DNA of 64,000 bases from Leclercia adecarboxylata (lineage in GTDB: Bacteria > Pseudomonadota > Gammaproteobacteria > Enterobacterales > Enterobacteriaceae), in assembly GCF_006171285.1 (NCBI RefSeq), contig NZ_CP040889.1, forward strand, positions 434,001 to 498,000. The letters are read 5' to 3'. A model generated the notes under the pieces. That model had not been told where the DNA came from, did no database searches, and worked only from the letters and a program-made list of their open reading frames with translations. The translations under genes were made by a program, and so were the position numbers. Position 1 is the stretch's first letter. Each line of letters starts with the position of its first letter. Positions 10,052-20,013 of this stretch are shown here, piece after piece.

Positions 10052-10702
10052 ATGAACAATATGAACGTAATTATTGCCGATGACCATCCGATTGTACTGT
10101 TCGGTATTCGCAAATCACTTGAACAGATCGAGTGGGTGAATGTAGTCGGTGAATTTGAAGACTCCACAGCACTGATTAATAACCTGCCTAAGCTTGATGC
10201 GCACGTGCTCATCACCGACCTTTCCATGCCTGGAGATAAGTACGGTGACGGGATTACGCTGATCAAATACATCAAGCGCCATTTCCCAAGCATTTCGATT
10301 ATCGTGCTGACCATGAACAATAACCCGGCGATTTTAAGTGCCGTTCTGGATCTCGATATTGAAGGGATTGTCCTGAAACAGGGCGCGCCAACCGATCTGC
10401 CTAAGGCGCTTGCCGCGCTGCAGAAAGGGAAGAAATTCACCCCGGAAAGCGTCTCTCGCCTGCTGGAAAAAATCAGCGCTGGCGGCTACGGCGACAAACG
10501 CCTGTCGCCAAAAGAGAGCGAAGTATTGCGTCTGTTTGCTGAAGGTTTCCTGGTAACCGAAATCGCCAAGAAGCTGAACCGCAGCATCAAGACCATCAGT
10601 AGCCAGAAAAAATCTGCAATGATGAAGCTGGGCGTTGAGAACGATATCGCCCTGCTGAACTACCTCTCTTCCGTCACGCTGAGTCCTGCGGATAAAGAGT
10701 AA
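10052..10702 (+). CDS. rcsB: Response regulator RcsB
   Basis: 216 residues and almost identical to E. coli RcsB. The receiver domain has acidic residues at IIADDHP, phosphoacceptor Asp56 in VLITDLSMPGD and the switch-region KQGAPTD. The C-terminal LuxR-type helix-turn-helix is at LSPKESEVLRLFAEGFLVTE and IAKKLNRSIKTIS. It binds promoters alone or with RcsA and other partners, controlling capsule, motility, rprA and stress genes. The open frame extends upstream into rcsD, but the ATG at 10052 (MNNMNVIIADD) is the family start, with AAGG before it. Confidence 0.98.
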   Translation: MNNMNVIIADDHPIVLFGIRKSLEQIEWVNVVGEFEDSTALINNLPKLDAHVLITDLSMPGDKYGDGITLIKYIKRHFPSISIIVLTMNNNPAILSAVLDLDIEGIVLKQGAPTDLPKALAALQKGKKFTPESVSRLLEKISAGGYGDKRLSPKESEVLRLFAEGFLVTEIAKKLNRSIKTISSQKKSAMMKLGVENDIALLNYLSSVTLSPADKE

Positions 10703-10712
10703 TCGGTGAAAT

Positions 10713-10780
10713 GCCGGGTGACGCTTCGCTTACCCGGTCTACAATGCCCGTAGGCCCGCGCAAGCGAAGCGCCGCCGGGC
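10713..10780. repeat. REP/BIME element between rcsB and rcsC
   Basis: Two palindromic units: GCCGGGTGACGCTTCGCTTA with CCCGGT, then GTAGGCCCGCGCAAGCGAAG with CGCCGCCGGGC. The same core recurs at 19921, 21403, 48658 and 51837. Such elements lie in transcribed gaps and can block exonucleases or bind gyrase or Pol I in enterobacteria. Confidence 0.8.
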
Positions 10781-10808
10781 AAAAAAAGCCCATAAATGGG
10801 CTTTTTTT
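10781..10808. terminator. Bidirectional terminator between rcsB and rcsC
   Basis: Seven A, then GCCCAT-AA-ATGGGC, then seven T: a symmetric stem that can end both the rcsDB and rcsC transcripts. The T run overlaps the rcsC stop codon. Confidence 0.92.
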
Positions 10809-13653
10809 ATCCCCGCGTTTTCCTCACCCGCTCTGCATACACCGACAGCGTCTGTTTCAGCACGTCCAGCGTTACCGGCTTGGACAGACAGCTGTCCATT
10901 CCCGATTCCAGACAACGCTGCTTCTCCTCTGCCAGCGCATTGGCGGTGACGCCCACCACCGGCAGCGTCAGGCCGAGCTGGCGGATGCGCTGGGTCAAAC
11001 GATAGCCGTCCATGTTCGGCATGTTTACGTCGCTCAGGACGATGTCGATATGGTTTTTGCTCAGCACGTTCAGGGCATCCACGCCGTCATTGGCGGTTTT
11101 ACACTGATAGCCCAGCGAGCCCAGCTGGTCGGCCAGCAGACGGCGGTTAATCGGATGGTCATCCACCACGAGGATCATCATGTCCTCATTCAGGGACTGC
11201 TCCGACTCTGGCGACGGCAGCGATGTGCTACCGCCTGCGCTGTCCATCTCAACACGGTAGATGCGCGCCAGCAGGGCAATCAGCTCATGCGGCGCTGCCA
11301 CGCTGTTCACCCACTCGCCGTGGGCACGCTCCAGGGCGATACCGATATGGCGACGGCAGAAGATCACCGCGGCTTTGCCCTGCCACGGCTGCGTCAGCTC
11401 ATCGTCGGTCAGGAGCATATCGTCCGCGTCCGGGGTTTGCCCGGCATAGCGCGCCACACGGATGCCGTGCGACGTCAGCAGTGACTCAAGATAGGCATGC
11501 AGCGAGGCGTTATTAACCGCCAGCCAGCAGCGTTTATCGCTTAATCCCTCAATCGGCATGTTAGCCGGAGACTGTGCGGCATAGAGCGGAATACGGATAG
11601 TGAACTGGCTGCCCATGCCCGGCTCGGTATCCACCGAGATATCGCCGTCCATCATGCTGATCAGTTTTTCACAGATCGCCAGCCCCAGTCCGGTACCCTG
11701 GAAGTTGCGCTGAACGCCGGTTCCCACCTGGAAGAAGGGATCGAAAAGCTTAACCACCTCTTTCGCCGGGATGCCCACCCCGGTGTCACGCACGCGGATG
11801 CTCAGGTAGTCCCCTGCCCGGCTGACGTGCATCACAATGCAGCCCATATCGGTAAACTTGATGGCGTTGCTGAGCAGGTTGGAGATCACCTGCTGCAGGC
11901 GCATCGGATCGCCCTCAAGCGATAGCGGCACGTCCGGCTCGATAAAGCAGTAGAGCCCCAGCTGTTTACGCACCACCAGCGGCAGATAGTTGGCGCTGAT
12001 ATGGTTCATCACTTCGCGCGGCGAGAATTCGCGCGGCTCGATTTTCAGCTGTTCGGACTCAATTTTAGAGAAGTCGAGAATATCGCTGATGATTTTCAGC
12101 AGCAGGCTGGAGGAGTTATTCATCGCCGTCACCAGACGGTCGACGCCGCGCGGCAGCTCTTTGGTCTGCAGCAGATCGAGGTTACCAATAATCCCGTACA
12201 GCGGGGTACGCAGCTCATGGCTGACGGTGGCAAGGAACATCGATTTCGACTGGCTGGCCTGTTCAGCGGACTGGGCCATATCCTGCAGCGACTCTTCCAT
12301 TTTGACGCGCGCGGAGACATCCACCAGCACGCAGATAGCCACGTTCTCATTGCGGTAGCGCGAGTGGACAAAGCTAATCTGCAGATTGGTGTTGTTGCTG
12401 GTCAGCACGTCGACGAAGTTAACCTGCTGTCCGCAGATGATCTGCGTCAGCCGCTGCCGGTCCTCATGGGTGAGCATATTCAGGTAGTTATGCGCCAGCT
12501 CGTTACTGAGGATATTGGTCCCGTCGAGGGTGCGCAGAATACAGATCCCCACCGGCGCCGAGGCGACAATTTTGCGGTTGAACTGCTCGTGCTCTTCAAG
12601 ACGCTGGGCATCGACCTCCGCCGGGATAAAGATTTTGCGCTCATACATGCGCGCAAGGGTAAAGAGCGCAATCCCCACCAGCACGTTCAGCAGTACCGAA
12701 TTGAGGATCAGCATGCGAATTCGCTCCAGCACCATATCTACCGGCACGGAGTAAACGATGCTCAGGGACGAAGGCGGCAGGCTTTTTTTCAGTACAAGGT
12801 CACGAAAACCGGCGCTGTAACCAAACCATGAGCGCTCCTGCATCCAGCGCGGATCGACCTTCAGTCGGGATTCCGGCCCGGCCAGCGAAATCAGGGTGTG
12901 GCCATTTTCATCGAGAATGGTAACGCCCATCGGCAGGTCGCCCGGAGTGAAAAAGTTCTCCATTCGGATAGACTGCTCAATGCCGAGCATCGCCTGCAGG
13001 CGATTGCCCAGATAGACCGGCGTCAGAGCATAGAAGTAGCCTACCCCTGAACGTGGGCCCTGGCTTATCCAGAAGAGGTTATTGCCGCGCTCGTCCTGCG
13101 GCGCGTTACGGTATTTGACAATCCGCTCATGCAGGGTCTTCAGGGCGCTGTCGCGGTCCACCGGCACTTCGCGCAGACCAAAATCGGCCATGCAGAGGTT
13201 TTCGCTGCCAATCAGAAAGACCCGGTTAAGGTCGTAGGCTGCCGAGAAGTTATCGCGCCAGTAGCGCATAAACCAGGCCAGCGACTCCAGCGAACCCCGC
13301 CATGCGGAGCCCATCGCCGAGCAGTCAGAGTCGGGAAACAGAGGTTCAAAGTTGGGGACATCCGCTTTACTGTCGCGTCCGCGCATAGCCAGAACGCCGT
13401 TTTCCGCCGTCAGACGGTTCTCGGCGATGTACTTGAGCTCCTTCATGACGTCCGACGTTCGCTGAATATAGCGCTGGGACTGATCGAAGCTGAGACTAAA
13501 CTCCTGGCGGATCTCCGCCTCCTTCTGGTGCAGCGCATTGACGATGTAAAACACCGAAAACAGTGCGATCAGCACCCAAATCAGGAGCGCCAGCGCCCGA
13601 AAAAGATAGCGAGAAACTTTCAGCGTGGTTCGAAAGGAGACGAGGTATTTCAA
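10807..13653 (-). CDS. rcsC: Hybrid sensor kinase RcsC
   Basis: 948 residues, against 949 in E. coli. Membrane segments are at about residues 20-42 (ALALLIWVLIALFSVFYIV) and 310-335, with a periplasmic sensor between. A PAS-like region follows, then the His kinase box FLATVSHELRTPLYG (near residue 479). ATPase motifs are SNLLSNAIKFTD, RVRDTGVGIP and GTGLGLAICEKL. An RcsC-specific ABL domain and a receiver with Asp in IVLSDVNMPNMDGYR complete it. It autophosphorylates, passes phosphate to RcsD and RcsB, and also acts as phosphatase; RcsF and IgaA control the pathway. It is convergent with rcsB and separately transcribed. Confidence 0.97.
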   Translation of the reverse strand: MKYLVSFRTTLKVSRYLFRALALLIWVLIALFSVFYIVNALHQKEAEIRQEFSLSFDQSQRYIQRTSDVMKELKYIAENRLTAENGVLAMRGRDSKADVPNFEPLFPDSDCSAMGSAWRGSLESLAWFMRYWRDNFSAAYDLNRVFLIGSENLCMADFGLREVPVDRDSALKTLHERIVKYRNAPQDERGNNLFWISQGPRSGVGYFYALTPVYLGNRLQAMLGIEQSIRMENFFTPGDLPMGVTILDENGHTLISLAGPESRLKVDPRWMQERSWFGYSAGFRDLVLKKSLPPSSLSIVYSVPVDMVLERIRMLILNSVLLNVLVGIALFTLARMYERKIFIPAEVDAQRLEEHEQFNRKIVASAPVGICILRTLDGTNILSNELAHNYLNMLTHEDRQRLTQIICGQQVNFVDVLTSNNTNLQISFVHSRYRNENVAICVLVDVSARVKMEESLQDMAQSAEQASQSKSMFLATVSHELRTPLYGIIGNLDLLQTKELPRGVDRLVTAMNNSSSLLLKIISDILDFSKIESEQLKIEPREFSPREVMNHISANYLPLVVRKQLGLYCFIEPDVPLSLEGDPMRLQQVISNLLSNAIKFTDMGCIVMHVSRAGDYLSIRVRDTGVGIPAKEVVKLFDPFFQVGTGVQRNFQGTGLGLAICEKLISMMDGDISVDTEPGMGSQFTIRIPLYAAQSPANMPIEGLSDKRCWLAVNNASLHAYLESLLTSHGIRVARYAGQTPDADDMLLTDDELTQPWQGKAAVIFCRRHIGIALERAHGEWVNSVAAPHELIALLARIYRVEMDSAGGSTSLPSPESEQSLNEDMMILVVDDHPINRRLLADQLGSLGYQCKTANDGVDALNVLSKNHIDIVLSDVNMPNMDGYRLTQRIRQLGLTLPVVGVTANALAEEKQRCLESGMDSCLSKPVTLDVLKQTLSVYAERVRKTRG

Positions 13654-13752
13654 GGGGGCGAGGCTCCGCCGTCAGGATCACAAGGAATGGGTTAAGGTAG
13701 CGGTAAATCGCCGCCGTCGCAACGTTCGGTTGTCTGCAATTCAGGGCCGCAG

Positions 13753-13779
13753 CAAAAGAAAAGGGCCGGAAACCGGCCC
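13753..13779 (-). terminator. gyrA terminator
   Basis: On the minus strand GGGCCGG-TTT-CCGGCCC is a 7-bp GC stem followed by TTTTCTTTTG, 18 bases after the gyrA stop. Confidence 0.88.
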
Positions 13780-13796
13780 TTTATCGTCAGGAGAGA

Positions 13797-16433
13797 TTAC
13801 TCTTCGGCATCATCTGCCGCATCATCGTCGGTTTCCGCTTCCGGTGCGATTTCATCGTCACCTTCTGCCACGCTACCGTCGATAGAGTCGAGCTCTTCAT
13901 CATCTACTGGCTCAGCGACACGCTGCAGACCCACCACGTTTTCATCTTCCGCGGTACGGATGAGGATCACGCCCTGGGTGTTACGCCCGACCACGCTGAT
14001 TTCCGACACGCGGGTACGCACCAGCGTACCGGCATCGGTGATCATCATGATCTGGTCGGCATCGTCGACCTGTACCGCGCCAACAACGGAACCGTTGCGC
14101 TCGGTGACTTTGATCGAGATAACGCCCTGGGTGCCACGGGACTTGGTTGGGTATTCGTCCTGCGCGGTACGTTTACCGTAACCGTTCTGGGTGACGGTGA
14201 GGATTGCGCCTTCGCCACGTGGAACGATCAGGGAGACCACGCTGTCTTCACCCGCCAGCTTGATGCCGCGAACGCCGGTCGCCGTACGACCCATCGCGCG
14301 CACCGCGTTCTCTTTAAAGCGCACCACTTTACCGGCGGCAGAGAACAACATCACTTCGTCAGAGCCTGAAGTCAGATCCACACCAATCAGTTCATCGCCT
14401 TCGTTCAGGTTGACGGCGATAATGCCGGCAGAACGTGGGCGGCTGAACTCGGTCAGGGCAGTTTTCTTCACCGTACCGCTGGCGGTCGCCATAAAGACGT
14501 TTACGCCTTCAGCGTACTCGCGAACCGGCAGGATCGCGGTGATGCGTTCGTTTTGCTCCAGCGGCAGCAGGTTAACGATTGGACGTCCACGCGCGCCACG
14601 GCTCGCTTCCGGCAGCTGATAGACCTTCATCCAGTACAGACGGCCCCGGCTGGAGAAGCAAAGGATGGTGTCGTGGGTGTTGGCCACCAGCAGGCGGTCG
14701 ATAAAGTCTTCTTCTTTAATACGTGCCGCCGATTTGCCCTTCCCGCCACGACGCTGTGCTTCGTAGTCGGTTAACGGCTGGTACTTCACGTAGCCCTGGT
14801 GAGACAGGGTCACAACAACGTCTTCCTGGTTGATCAGGTCTTCGATGTTGATATCCGCAGAGTTAGCGGTGATTTCAGTGCGACGCTCATCGCCGAACTG
14901 ATCGCGGACCAGCTCCAGCTCTTCGCGGATCACTTCCATCAGGCGATCGGCGCTGCCCAGAATGTGCAGCAGTTCAGCGATCTGCTCCAGCAGCTCTTTG
15001 TACTCGTCGAGCAGTTTTTCGTGCTCAAGGCCAGTCAGTTTCTGCAGACGCAGATCCAGAATCGCCTGTGCCTGCTGTTCGGTCAGCCAGTATTTGCCAT
15101 CGCGAATACCGTACTGCGGCTCCAGCCACTCAGGACGCGCGGCATCGTCACCGGCACGTTCCAGCATGGAGGAAACGTTGCCCAGATCCCACGGTTTGGC
15201 GATCAGGCCCGCTTTCGCTTCGGCAGGCGTTGGCGCACGACGGATCAGTTCGATGATCGGGTCGATGTTCGCCAGCGCGACGGCCAGCGCTTCGAGGATG
15301 TGTGCACGATCGCGGGCTTTACGCAGTTCGAAAATGGTACGACGGGTCACCACTTCACGGCGGTGACGCACGAACGCGCTCAGAATGTCTTTCAGGTTCA
15401 TGATCTTCGGCTGACCATGGTGCAGTGCCACCATGTTGATACCGAAGGAGACCTGAAGCTGAGTCAGGGAGTAGAGGTTGTTCAGAACCACTTCCCCTAC
15501 CGCGTCGCGTTTGATTTCAATCACGATACGCATGCCGTCTTTATCAGACTCATCACGCAGCGCGCTGATACCTTCAATACGTTTCTCTTTAACCAGCTCG
15601 GCAATCTTCTCGATCAGGCGCGCTTTGTTCACCTGATACGGAATTTCGTGGACGATAATGGTCTCACGGCCAGTTTTGGCATCCGCTTCGACTTCGGCGC
15701 GGGCACGAATATAGATCTTGCCGCGACCGGTACGGTACGCTTCTTCGATACCGCGACGGCCATTGATAATCGCTGCAGTCGGGAAGTCCGGGCCCGGGAT
15801 GTGTTCCATCAGCCCTTCAATGCTGATGTCTTCATCGTCGATATAGGCCAGGCAGCCGTTGATCACTTCAGTGATGTTGTGCGGTGGAATGTTGGTCGCC
15901 ATACCTACGGCGATACCGGACGAACCGTTTACCAGCAGGTTAGGGATCTTCGTCGGCATAACGTCAGGAATTTTTTCCGTGCCGTCATAGTTGTCGACAA
16001 AATCTACCGTCTCTTTTTCCAGATCGGCCATCAGCTCATGGGCAATCTTCGCCAGGCGGATTTCCGTATAACGCATTGCCGCAGCGGAGTCGCCGTCGAT
16101 AGAACCGAAGTTACCCTGACCATCAACCAGCATGTAACGCAGCGAGAATGGCTGCGCCATACGGACGATGGTGTCGTACACCGCGGAATCACCATGAGGA
16201 TGGTATTTACCGATTACGTCACCAACGACACGGGCAGATTTTTTGTACGCTTTATTCCAGTCATTGCCCAATACGTTCATGGCGTATAGTACGCGACGGT
16301 GTACCGGCTTAAGTCCATCGCGGACATCCGGCAGCGCTCGGCCAACAATGACCGACATCGCATAATCCAGATAGGAGCTCTTCAGCTCTTCCTCGATGTT
16401 AACCGGTGTAATTTCTCTCGCAAGGTCGCTCAT
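13797..16433 (-). CDS. gyrA: DNA gyrase subunit A
   Basis: 878 residues (E. coli 875). GyrA is the breakage-reunion subunit of gyrase (A2B2), which adds negative supercoils. The catalytic tyrosine is Tyr122 (AMRYTE). The quinolone-resistance region reads [10 protein letters not shown], with Ser83 and Asp87 both wild-type. The GyrA box QRRGGKG lies in the DNA-wrapping C-terminal domain, and the tail is strongly acidic ([19 protein letters not shown]), as in relatives. The start is ATG 16433. A -10 TATAAT lies 45 bp upstream; gyrA promoters are normally induced by DNA relaxation. It is divergent from ubiG. Confidence 0.98.
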   Translation of the reverse strand: MSDLAREITPVNIEEELKSSYLDYAMSVIVGRALPDVRDGLKPVHRRVLYAMNVLGNDWNKAYKKSARVVGDVIGKYHPHGDSAVYDTIVRMAQPFSLRYMLVDGQGNFGSIDGDSAAAMRYTEIRLAKIAHELMADLEKETVDFVDNYDGTEKIPDVMPTKIPNLLVNGSSGIAVGMATNIPPHNITEVINGCLAYIDDEDISIEGLMEHIPGPDFPTAAIINGRRGIEEAYRTGRGKIYIRARAEVEADAKTGRETIIVHEIPYQVNKARLIEKIAELVKEKRIEGISALRDESDKDGMRIVIEIKRDAVGEVVLNNLYSLTQLQVSFGINMVALHHGQPKIMNLKDILSAFVRHRREVVTRRTIFELRKARDRAHILEALAVALANIDPIIELIRRAPTPAEAKAGLIAKPWDLGNVSSMLERAGDDAARPEWLEPQYGIRDGKYWLTEQQAQAILDLRLQKLTGLEHEKLLDEYKELLEQIAELLHILGSADRLMEVIREELELVRDQFGDERRTEITANSADINIEDLINQEDVVVTLSHQGYVKYQPLTDYEAQRRGGKGKSAARIKEEDFIDRLLVANTHDTILCFSSRGRLYWMKVYQLPEASRGARGRPIVNLLPLEQNERITAILPVREYAEGVNVFMATASGTVKKTALTEFSRPRSAGIIAVNLNEGDELIGVDLTSGSDEVMLFSAAGKVVRFKENAVRAMGRTATGVRGIKLAGEDSVVSLIVPRGEGAILTVTQNGYGKRTAQDEYPTKSRGTQGVISIKVTERNGSVVGAVQVDDADQIMMITDAGTLVRTRVSEISVVGRNTQGVILIRTAEDENVVGLQRVAEPVDDEELDSIDGSVAEGDDEIAPEAETDDDAADDAEE

Positions 16434-16477
16434 CTAACCGCTATCCCTCTACTGTATCCCGGATTCAAAGGTCGGAA

Positions 16478-16483
16478 ATTATA
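16478..16483 (-). promoter_or_regulatory. gyrA promoter -10 element
   Basis: The minus strand reads TATAAT here, 45 bp before the gyrA ATG. The region 17 bp upstream (AGTTTA) is a poor -35, in keeping with the weak, supercoiling-sensitive gyrA promoters known in E. coli. Confidence 0.6.
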
Positions 16484-16565
16484 ACACACCCGCTTAGGTT
16501 TAAACTAATTTGCTTTGTTATCCTGATATACTTCCTCGTCTTTAAATTACGGAGTAAAAGCGTCC

Positions 16566-17294
16566 ATGAATGCGGAAAAATCCCCGGTGGCTCAAAACGT
16601 CGACCACGAAGAGATCGCCAAATTTGAAGCCGTGGCCTCACGCTGGTGGGATCTTGAAGGTGAGTTCAAACCGTTGCACCGCATTAACCCCCTGCGCCTG
16701 GGCTATATCGCGGAGCGTTCCGGCGGCCTGTTCGGTAAAAAGGTGCTCGATGTGGGCTGCGGCGGCGGCATCCTGGCCGAGAGCATGGCGCGAGAAGGCG
16801 CCACGGTAACCGGACTGGATATGGGCTTTGAGCCGCTGCAGGTGGCACGTCTGCACGCGCTGGAAAGCGGTATTCAGGTGGAGTACGTGCAGGAAACGGT
16901 GGAAGCCCACGCGGCGGAGCACGCCCAGCAGTATGACGTCGTCACCTGCATGGAGATGCTGGAGCACGTTCCCGACCCGCAATCGGTGGTAAAAGCCTGT
17001 GCGGCGCTGGTGAAACCGGGCGGCCAGGTGTTCTTCTCCACCATCAACCGCAACGGCAAGGCGTGGCTGATGGCGGTAGTCGGCGCAGAGTATGTGCTGC
17101 GGATGGTGCCAAAAGGCACTCACGACGTGAAAAAATTCATCAAGCCGGCGGAACTGCTGAGCTGGGTCGACGGCACCTGGCTGAAAGAGCAGCACATGAC
17201 CGGCCTGCACTACAATCCGCTCACCGACAAGTTCAAACTGGCACCCGGCGTGGATGTTAACTATATGTTGCACACAACCGCCAAAAACGACTAA
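16566..17294 (+). CDS. ubiG: UbiG O-methyltransferase of ubiquinone synthesis
   Basis: 242 residues (E. coli 240). UbiG carries out both O-methylations of ubiquinone synthesis using S-adenosylmethionine. The class I methyltransferase motif I is [15 protein letters not shown], followed by [15 protein letters not shown], the post-I acidic region. [13 protein letters not shown] and [17 protein letters not shown] complete the Rossmann fold. [19 protein letters not shown] is the typical N-terminus. The start is ATG 16566 after ACGGAG. It is divergent from gyrA and monocistronic, ahead of the nrdA promoter region. Confidence 0.97.
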   Translation: MNAEKSPVAQNVDHEEIAKFEAVASRWWDLEGEFKPLHRINPLRLGYIAERSGGLFGKKVLDVGCGGGILAESMAREGATVTGLDMGFEPLQVARLHALESGIQVEYVQETVEAHAAEHAQQYDVVTCMEMLEHVPDPQSVVKACAALVKPGGQVFFSTINRNGKAWLMAVVGAEYVLRMVPKGTHDVKKFIKPAELLSWVDGTWLKEQHMTGLHYNPLTDKFKLAPGVDVNYMLHTTAKND

Positions 17295-17314
17295 CGTCAT
17301 TCAGATTTCTTATA

Positions 17315-17344
17315 AAGATTGCGCAGCAAAGGTTGCGCAATCTT
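17315..17344 (+). terminator. Inverted repeat after ubiG, possible terminator
   Basis: AAGATTGCGCA, loop GCAAAGG, then TTGCGCAATCTT forms a strong 10-11 bp stem starting 20 bases after the ubiG stop. No T tract follows directly, so it may act as a 3' stabiliser or a Rho-assisted end rather than a full intrinsic terminator. Confidence 0.5.
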
Positions 17345-17500
17345 GGCCATGCGTTGAAGAAATCAGCACTCGATCAAATTTTCGTTTTTTTTTGCTGAAT
17401 ATTGACATCTCGTCCAGGCCTTATGGTTCGTGGACTTAGCCTTTATCACGCTTTGGCAACCTGAATTTAACCTCAAAATCAACTCTTGTGCTGAAAAGAA

Positions 17501-17600
17501 TCCTTACTAGAATACTCACCATCTAGCGTTATCCTTATCGTAAAACCCCTATATATAGTATTTATCCACAGAGGCCTGTGGATAAGCAGGGGATATTTTC
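17501..17600 (+). promoter_or_regulatory. nrdA control region: paired DnaA boxes and an NrdR-like box
   Basis: TTATCCACA (17562-17570) and its inverse TGTGGATAA (17577-17585) are two perfect DnaA boxes facing each other across six bases. E. coli nrdA is known to be controlled by DnaA, NrdR, Fis and IciA. Next to them CCCTATATATAGTATT (17547-17562) resembles an NrdR box (acaCwAtATaTwGtgt). A weaker TTACTAGAATACT lies about 42 bases upstream. The whole 333-base gap from 17295 holds no gene. Confidence 0.7.
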
Positions 17601-17627
17601 ATTTTTCACGGACAGGTAAAAACCCAC

Positions 17628-19913
17628 ATGAATCAGAGTCTGCTGGTGACAAAGCGCGACGGTGCTACCGAGCGTATCAATCTGGACAAAATCCATCGAG
17701 TTCTCGACTGGGCAGCAGAAGGGCTGAATAACGTATCGATTTCTCAGGTTGAACTGCGCTCCCATATCCAGTTCTATGACGGCATCAAAACGTCTGATAT
17801 CCACGAAACCATTATCAAAGCCGCGGCGGATCTCATCTCCCGCGAAGCACCGGATTATCAGTACCTCGCTGCCCGTCTGGCGATTTTCCACCTGCGTAAA
17901 AAAGCCTACGGCCAGTTTGAGCCGCCAGCGCTGTTCGATCATGTGGTGAAGATGGTTGAGCTCGGCAAGTACGACATGCATCTGCTGGAAGACTACACGG
18001 AAGAAGAGTTCAGGCAGATGGACGGGTTTATCGATCACTGGCGTGATATGAACTTCTCCTACGCCGCGGTGAAGCAACTGGAAGGTAAATACCTGGTCCA
18101 GAACCGCGTGACCGGCGAAATCTACGAGAGCGCCCAGTTCCTCTACATTCTGGTGGCGGCCTGCCTGTTCTCTAACTACCCGCGTGAAACCCGTCTGGAA
18201 TACGTGAAGCGTTTCTACGATGCCGTTTCCACCTTTAAAATTTCTCTGCCAACGCCGATCATGTCTGGCGTGCGCACCCCAACCCGCCAGTTCAGCTCCT
18301 GCGTGCTGATCGAGTGCGGCGACAGCCTGGATTCCATCAACGCTACCTCCAGCGCCATTGTGAAATACGTTTCCCAGCGTGCCGGTATCGGCATCAACGC
18401 CGGTCGTATTCGTGCCCTGGGCAGCCCAATTCGCGGCGGTGAAGCGTTCCACACCGGCTGTATCCCGTTCTACAAACACTTCCAGACCGCGGTGAAATCC
18501 TGCTCTCAGGGCGGCGTGCGCGGTGGTGCGGCCACCCTGTTCTACCCGATGTGGCATCTGGAAGTCGAAAGCCTGCTGGTACTGAAAAACAACCGTGGCG
18601 TGGAAGGCAACCGCGTGCGCCACATGGACTACGGCGTGCAGATCAACAAGCTGATGTACACCCGTCTGCTGAAAGGCGGTGACATCACCCTGTTCAGCCC
18701 GTCCGACGTCCCGGGCCTGTACGACGCCTTCTTCGCCGATCAGGACGAATTCGAGCGTCTGTACGTGCAGTACGAAAACGACGACAGCATCCGTAAGCAG
18801 CGCGTGAAAGCGGTTGAGCTGTTCTCGCTGATGATGCAGGAACGTGCCTCTACCGGCCGTATCTACATCCAGAACGTCGACCACTGCAACACCCACAGCC
18901 CGTTCGATCCGGTGGTAGCGCCAGTGCGCCAGTCCAACCTGTGTCTGGAGATCGCCCTGCCGACCAAACCGCTGGAAGATGTTAACGACGAAAACGGCGA
19001 AATCGCCCTCTGTACGCTCTCCGCGTTTAACCTGGGTGCAATCAACAGCCTCGACGAGCTGGAAGAGCTGGCGGTGCTGGCGGTACGTGCTCTGGATGCG
19101 CTGCTGGATTATCAGGATTACCCTATCCCGGCAGCAAAACGCGGTGCGATGGGTCGTCGTACGCTGGGTATTGGCGTGATTAACTACGCTTACTGGCTGG
19201 CGAAAAACGGCAAACGCTACTCCGACGGCAGCGCTAACAACCTGACGCACCAGACCTTCGAAGCCATTCAGTACTACCTGCTGAAAGCCTCCAACGAGCT
19301 GGCCATCGAACAGGGTGCCTGCCCGTGGTTCAACGAAACCACCTACGCCAAAGGCATTCTGCCGATCGACACCTACAAGAAAGACCTGGATGCGATCGCC
19401 AATGAGCCGCTGCATCTTGACTGGGAAGCGCTTCGCGAATCCATCAAGACTCACGGCCTGCGTAACTCCACGCTCTCTGCCCTGATGCCGTCCGAGACCT
19501 CTTCGCAGATCTCCAACGCTACCAACGGTATTGAGCCGCCGCGCGGTCATGTCAGCATCAAAGCGTCGAAAGACGGGATCCTGCGCCAGGTGGTGCCGGA
19601 CTACGAGCTGCTGAAAAACAACTACGAGCTGCTGTGGGAGATGCCAAATAACGACGGCTACCTGCAGCTGGTGGGTATCATGCAGAAGTTTATCGACCAG
19701 TCGATCTCTGCGAACACCAACTACGATCCGTCACGCTTCCCGTCAGGGAAAGTGCCGATGCAGCAGCTGCTGAAAGACCTGCTCACCGCCTACAAATTTG
19801 GCGTGAAAACCCTGTACTATCAAAACACCCGCGACGGTGCGGAAGATGCGCAGGACGATCTGGTCCCATCTATTCAGGATGACGGCTGCGAAAGCGGCGC
19901 ATGTAAGATTTAA
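17628..19913 (+). CDS. nrdA: Ribonucleoside-diphosphate reductase 1 alpha chain
   Basis: 761 residues, the E. coli length. NrdA is the large subunit of the aerobic class Ia reductase that makes dNDPs from NDPs. The N-terminal ATP cone ([19 protein letters not shown]) carries the overall activity site. The active-site thiyl Cys lies in [11 protein letters not shown], and the redox pair includes the Cys in [13 protein letters not shown]. The C-terminal tail ends [11 protein letters not shown], whose two Cys reduce the active site through thioredoxin or glutaredoxin. It is first in nrdAB-yfaE, with a REP element separating it from nrdB. No odd codon use or damage was seen. Confidence 0.98.
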   Translation: MNQSLLVTKRDGATERINLDKIHRVLDWAAEGLNNVSISQVELRSHIQFYDGIKTSDIHETIIKAAADLISREAPDYQYLAARLAIFHLRKKAYGQFEPPALFDHVVKMVELGKYDMHLLEDYTEEEFRQMDGFIDHWRDMNFSYAAVKQLEGKYLVQNRVTGEIYESAQFLYILVAACLFSNYPRETRLEYVKRFYDAVSTFKISLPTPIMSGVRTPTRQFSSCVLIECGDSLDSINATSSAIVKYVSQRAGIGINAGRIRALGSPIRGGEAFHTGCIPFYKHFQTAVKSCSQGGVRGGAATLFYPMWHLEVESLLVLKNNRGVEGNRVRHMDYGVQINKLMYTRLLKGGDITLFSPSDVPGLYDAFFADQDEFERLYVQYENDDSIRKQRVKAVELFSLMMQERASTGRIYIQNVDHCNTHSPFDPVVAPVRQSNLCLEIALPTKPLEDVNDENGEIALCTLSAFNLGAINSLDELEELAVLAVRALDALLDYQDYPIPAAKRGAMGRRTLGIGVINYAYWLAKNGKRYSDGSANNLTHQTFEAIQYYLLKASNELAIEQGACPWFNETTYAKGILPIDTYKKDLDAIANEPLHLDWEALRESIKTHGLRNSTLSALMPSETSSQISNATNGIEPPRGHVSIKASKDGILRQVVPDYELLKNNYELLWEMPNNDGYLQLVGIMQKFIDQSISANTNYDPSRFPSGKVPMQQLLKDLLTAYKFGVKTLYYQNTRDGAEDAQDDLVPSIQDDGCESGACKI

Positions 19914-19920
19914 TGTTAAT

Positions 19921-19986
19921 GCCGGGTGGCGCTACGCTTACCCGGCCTACGGTTTTGTAGGCCCGGCAAACGCAGTGCCGCCGGGC
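19921..19986. repeat. REP/BIME element between nrdA and nrdB
   Basis: GCCGGGTGGCGCTACGCTTA then CCCGGC, followed by an inverse unit GTAGGCCCGGCAAACGCAGT and GCCGCCGGGC. It lies inside an operon, so it could make nrdA mRNA more stable than nrdB or cause partial termination. Confidence 0.85.
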
Positions 19987-20013
19987 AATACAATTTCAAC
20001 AGGACTCACTTCA

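Noticed and set aside
10713..10780. CRISPR-like repeats among the recurring palindromes at 10.7, 19.9, 21.4, 48.7 and 51.8 kb
   Set aside because: The copies are dispersed singly between genes, not arrayed with spacers, and there are no cas genes. They are REP/BIME elements.
14799..16289. A 496-codon open frame on the plus strand
   Set aside because: It is antisense to gyrA, with no recognisable motif or ribosome site.
17562..19550. A 662-codon open frame on the minus strand
   Set aside because: It lies entirely opposite nrdA and its promoter, with a His/Gln/Val-rich composition typical of antisense shadows of high-GC genes. nrdA is unmistakable.
19837..20013. Long N-terminal extension of nrdB
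   Set aside because: The extension runs through the nrdA end and a REP element; the conserved protein starts at 20014 with its own ribosome site.
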